Under the pieces are notes generated by a model. That model saw only the letters and a list, made by a program, of their open reading frames with translations. It was not told the origin of the DNA and ran no database searches. Position numbers and translations under genes: made by a program. This document shows positions 5,287 to 6,013 of a stretch of 6,013 nt of DNA, piece after piece. This DNA is from Deltaproteobacteria bacterium. Lineage in GTDB: Bacteria; UBA10199; SBBF01. Every line of letters starts with the position of its first letter. Positions within the stretch are counted from its first letter, which is position 1. The stretch spans positions 1-6,013 of the forward strand of contig JACQOY010000002.1 of assembly GCA_016207765.1 (NCBI GenBank), in the 5' to 3' direction.

Positions 5287-5742
5287 CTAAACTATTACGA
5301 TTTCCCTTTTATTTTTATCGCAAAATCGAAAAGAAATTTTGTAATCAAACTCCGAGGCCAGTTCCGGGATCTTGTCCCCCCACTCCACCACGCAAATCCC
5401 ATCCCCGACGCCAGTGCCGGCTGAGCCGATTCGACCGCTACCACCGAAATATTCCTCGAAATCGATCCGTTGAAATTCTTCAAAGGTTTCGATCCGGTAA
5501 AGATCGAAATGATAGAGGGGACTTTTTTTTGTGGGGTATTCATGAAGCAGGGTAAAGGTTGGCGAGGTGACGAAGTAAGCCGGATCGCCGTGCAGGCCGT
5601 AAAAAAGGCCGCGCACAAAGGTGGTTTTGCCGGAGCCCAGATCGCCGCAGAGGGCGATCACATCCCCTTTTTTCAATTTTTTTGAAAATTCGGCGGCGAA
5701 TTTTTCGGTTTGCTCAGGGGATTGGGAGAGGAAAGGTTTCAT
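5287..5742 (-). CDS. tsaE: TsaE, tRNA threonylcarbamoyladenosine (t6A) biosynthesis ATPase
   Basis: TsaE is the P-loop ATPase that works with TsaB and TsaD to make t6A37 on tRNAs reading ANN codons. From the chosen Met the protein has 151 residues, close to the family's usual length. The Walker A motif is GDLGSGKTT (33-41, K39). SPTFTLLHEY (60-69), PLYHFDLYR (75-83, D80), EEYF (96-99) and CVVEWGDK (117-124, with the conserved E120-W121) follow in family order. A Gly/Ser-rich segment (about 100-114) between EEYF and GICVVEW is longer than in typical TsaE and is probably a loop. The frame opens further upstream to 5787, but that extension (LNWIPASAGMT) is translated from the adjacent repeat, so I start at the ATG of MKPFLSQSP. 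The Met 4 residues earlier is possible. No strong Shine-Dalgarno is visible. The gene follows nnrD, a common bacterial pairing. Confidence 0.92.
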   Translation of the reverse strand: MKPFLSQSPEQTEKFAAEFSKKLKKGDVIALCGDLGSGKTTFVRGLFYGLHGDPAYFVTSPTFTLLHEYPTKKSPLYHFDLYRIETFEEFQRIDFEEYFGGSGRIGSAGTGVGDGICVVEWGDKIPELASEFDYKISFRFCDKNKREIVIV

Positions 5743-5749
5743 GGGGGTT

Positions 5750-5829
5750 GTCATTCCCGCGGAAGCGGGAATCCAGTTTAACGACAAATATCGTCAAAAC
5801 CTGTGGATCCCCGCTTTCGCGGGGATGAC
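5750..5829. repeat. Twin-hairpin dispersed repeat (MITE-like) between nnrD and tsaE
   Basis: Two arms in inverted orientation, 5750-5776 (ATTCCCGC, GGAA, GCGGGAAT) and 5801-5829 (ATCCCCGC, TTTC, GCGGGGAT), are each a hairpin of about 8 bp. Between them ACGA/TCGT makes a small central stem. This ATTCCCGC..GCGGGAATCCAG form is a widespread type of dispersed bacterial repeat and, when translated, gives the familiar spurious peptide W-I-P-A-x-A-G-M-T. It fills nearly all of the nnrD-tsaE gap. Confidence 0.85.
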
Positions 5830-5832
5830 ATA

Positions 5833-6013
5833 TTAATAGAATATATTGGTCAGTACCTCTTCATTTTTACGCAGAAAGTCGTAGCCCAAATCCAGATTGT
5901 TCGCAATCTCGGTGGCCAAGACCACCCGTTTCTTTTGGGCCAAGATGTCTCCCACCAAACCATGCAAAAAACAGCCGAAGAGCAATGGGGCGCTCCCCCT
6001 CTCCCCAACCCTC
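5833..6013 (-). CDS. nnrD: C-terminus of ADP/ATP-dependent NAD(P)H-hydrate dehydratase (NnrD-like), partial
   Basis: Sixty codons of a minus-strand frame end at TAA (5833-5835) and run out of the window. FGCFLHGLVGDILAQKKRVVLATEIANNL aligns with the C-terminal segment of NnrD and of the Nnr C-terminal domain (in E. coli the corresponding part reads AGCVAHGAAADVL.. and GMLATDLF). The enzyme dehydrates damaged NAD(P)H hydrates using ADP or ATP. A tsaE gene directly downstream supports the call, since nnr/yjeF and tsaE/yjeE are neighbours in many bacteria. The first visible residues (RVGERGS) replace the usual segment before this block and are encoded by repeat-like sequence at 5990-6013. The catalytic domain and any NnrE epimerase fusion lie outside the window. 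The call rests on about 45 residues plus context. Confidence 0.65.
   Translation of the reverse strand, partial: RVGERGSAPLLFGCFLHGLVGDILAQKKRVVLATEIANNLDLGYDFLRKNEEVLTNIFY
5990..6013 (-). repeat. Possible third copy of the DUF559-associated repeat, cut by the window end
   Basis: CTCCCCCTCTCCCCAACCCTC resembles the 5' flank and hairpin start of the repeat at 1684-1708 (CTACCCTCCCCCACCCTCCC) in the same orientation. The hairpin itself would lie beyond the window edge. It falls inside the nnrD reading frame. Confidence 0.4.

Noticed and set aside
5247..5555. Plus-strand frame of 102 codons opposite tsaE
   Set aside because: It lies antisense to a clearly conserved TsaE protein and crosses that gene's terminator; its Pro/Arg-rich translation looks like a shadow.
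5743..5787. Longer N-terminus of TsaE starting at 5787
   Set aside because: The extra residues are the translation of a dispersed repeat (WIPASAGMT) and are not part of the TsaE fold.
4311..6013. CRISPR array, tRNA or rRNA gene in the non-coding middle or right part
   Set aside because: There are no regularly spaced direct repeats, no cloverleaf with a GGTTCGA-type arm, and no rRNA-conserved segments.

Overview
The window reads as an ordinary chromosomal segment of a Gram-negative-like bacterium of intermediate GC content, probably from an uncultivated lineage. Three kinds of short palindromic repeat are scattered between and inside its genes. A UbiD decarboxylase, an ErpA-type Fe-S carrier, TsaE and the C-terminus of an NnrD-like dehydratase give no firm phylum. 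A deltaproteobacterium-like genome is my guess only.

Left part (1-4312), all genes on the + strand. First comes the C-terminal majority of a protein with a transglutaminase-like Cys-His-Asp core and a proline-rich linker. It is followed by a small DUF559 (Vsr-like) nuclease gene bracketed by two inverted copies of a palindromic repeat. The right-hand repeat copy encodes the end of the nuclease and provides the ribosome binding site of the next gene, a four-helix TMEM229/CmpB-like membrane protein whose start overlaps the nuclease stop by 4 bases. Then come a full-length UbiD-family decarboxylase and, behind a near-consensus sigma70 promoter, an ErpA/IscA-type Fe-S cluster carrier.

Middle part (4313-5286), no protein gene. 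A strong hairpin just after erpA can end transcription from both sides. Next to it lies about 565 bases that fold into a closed, multi-helix structure. Four helices pair cleanly with G-U wobbles only if the minus strand is transcribed, and UUCG and GCAA tetraloops also appear on that strand. I interpret this as a large structured non-coding RNA on the minus strand, which I could not match to a known class. Further right are a GAATTGCCC-type palindromic repeat and two identical perfect DnaA boxes 149 bases apart with weaker ones between them, a possible origin-like or DnaA-controlled region.

Right part (5287-6013), minus strand. TsaE (tRNA t6A synthesis ATPase), with its own terminator, sits downstream of the end of an NnrD-like ADP/ATP-dependent NAD(P)H-hydrate dehydratase, a common bacterial gene pair. 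A twin-hairpin repeat is inserted between them, and repeat-like sequence appears to run into the nnrD reading frame at the window edge. Genes on the two sides converge on the middle region. The most notable features are the putative large RNA and the nuclease-repeat unit; the protein genes are otherwise conventional.
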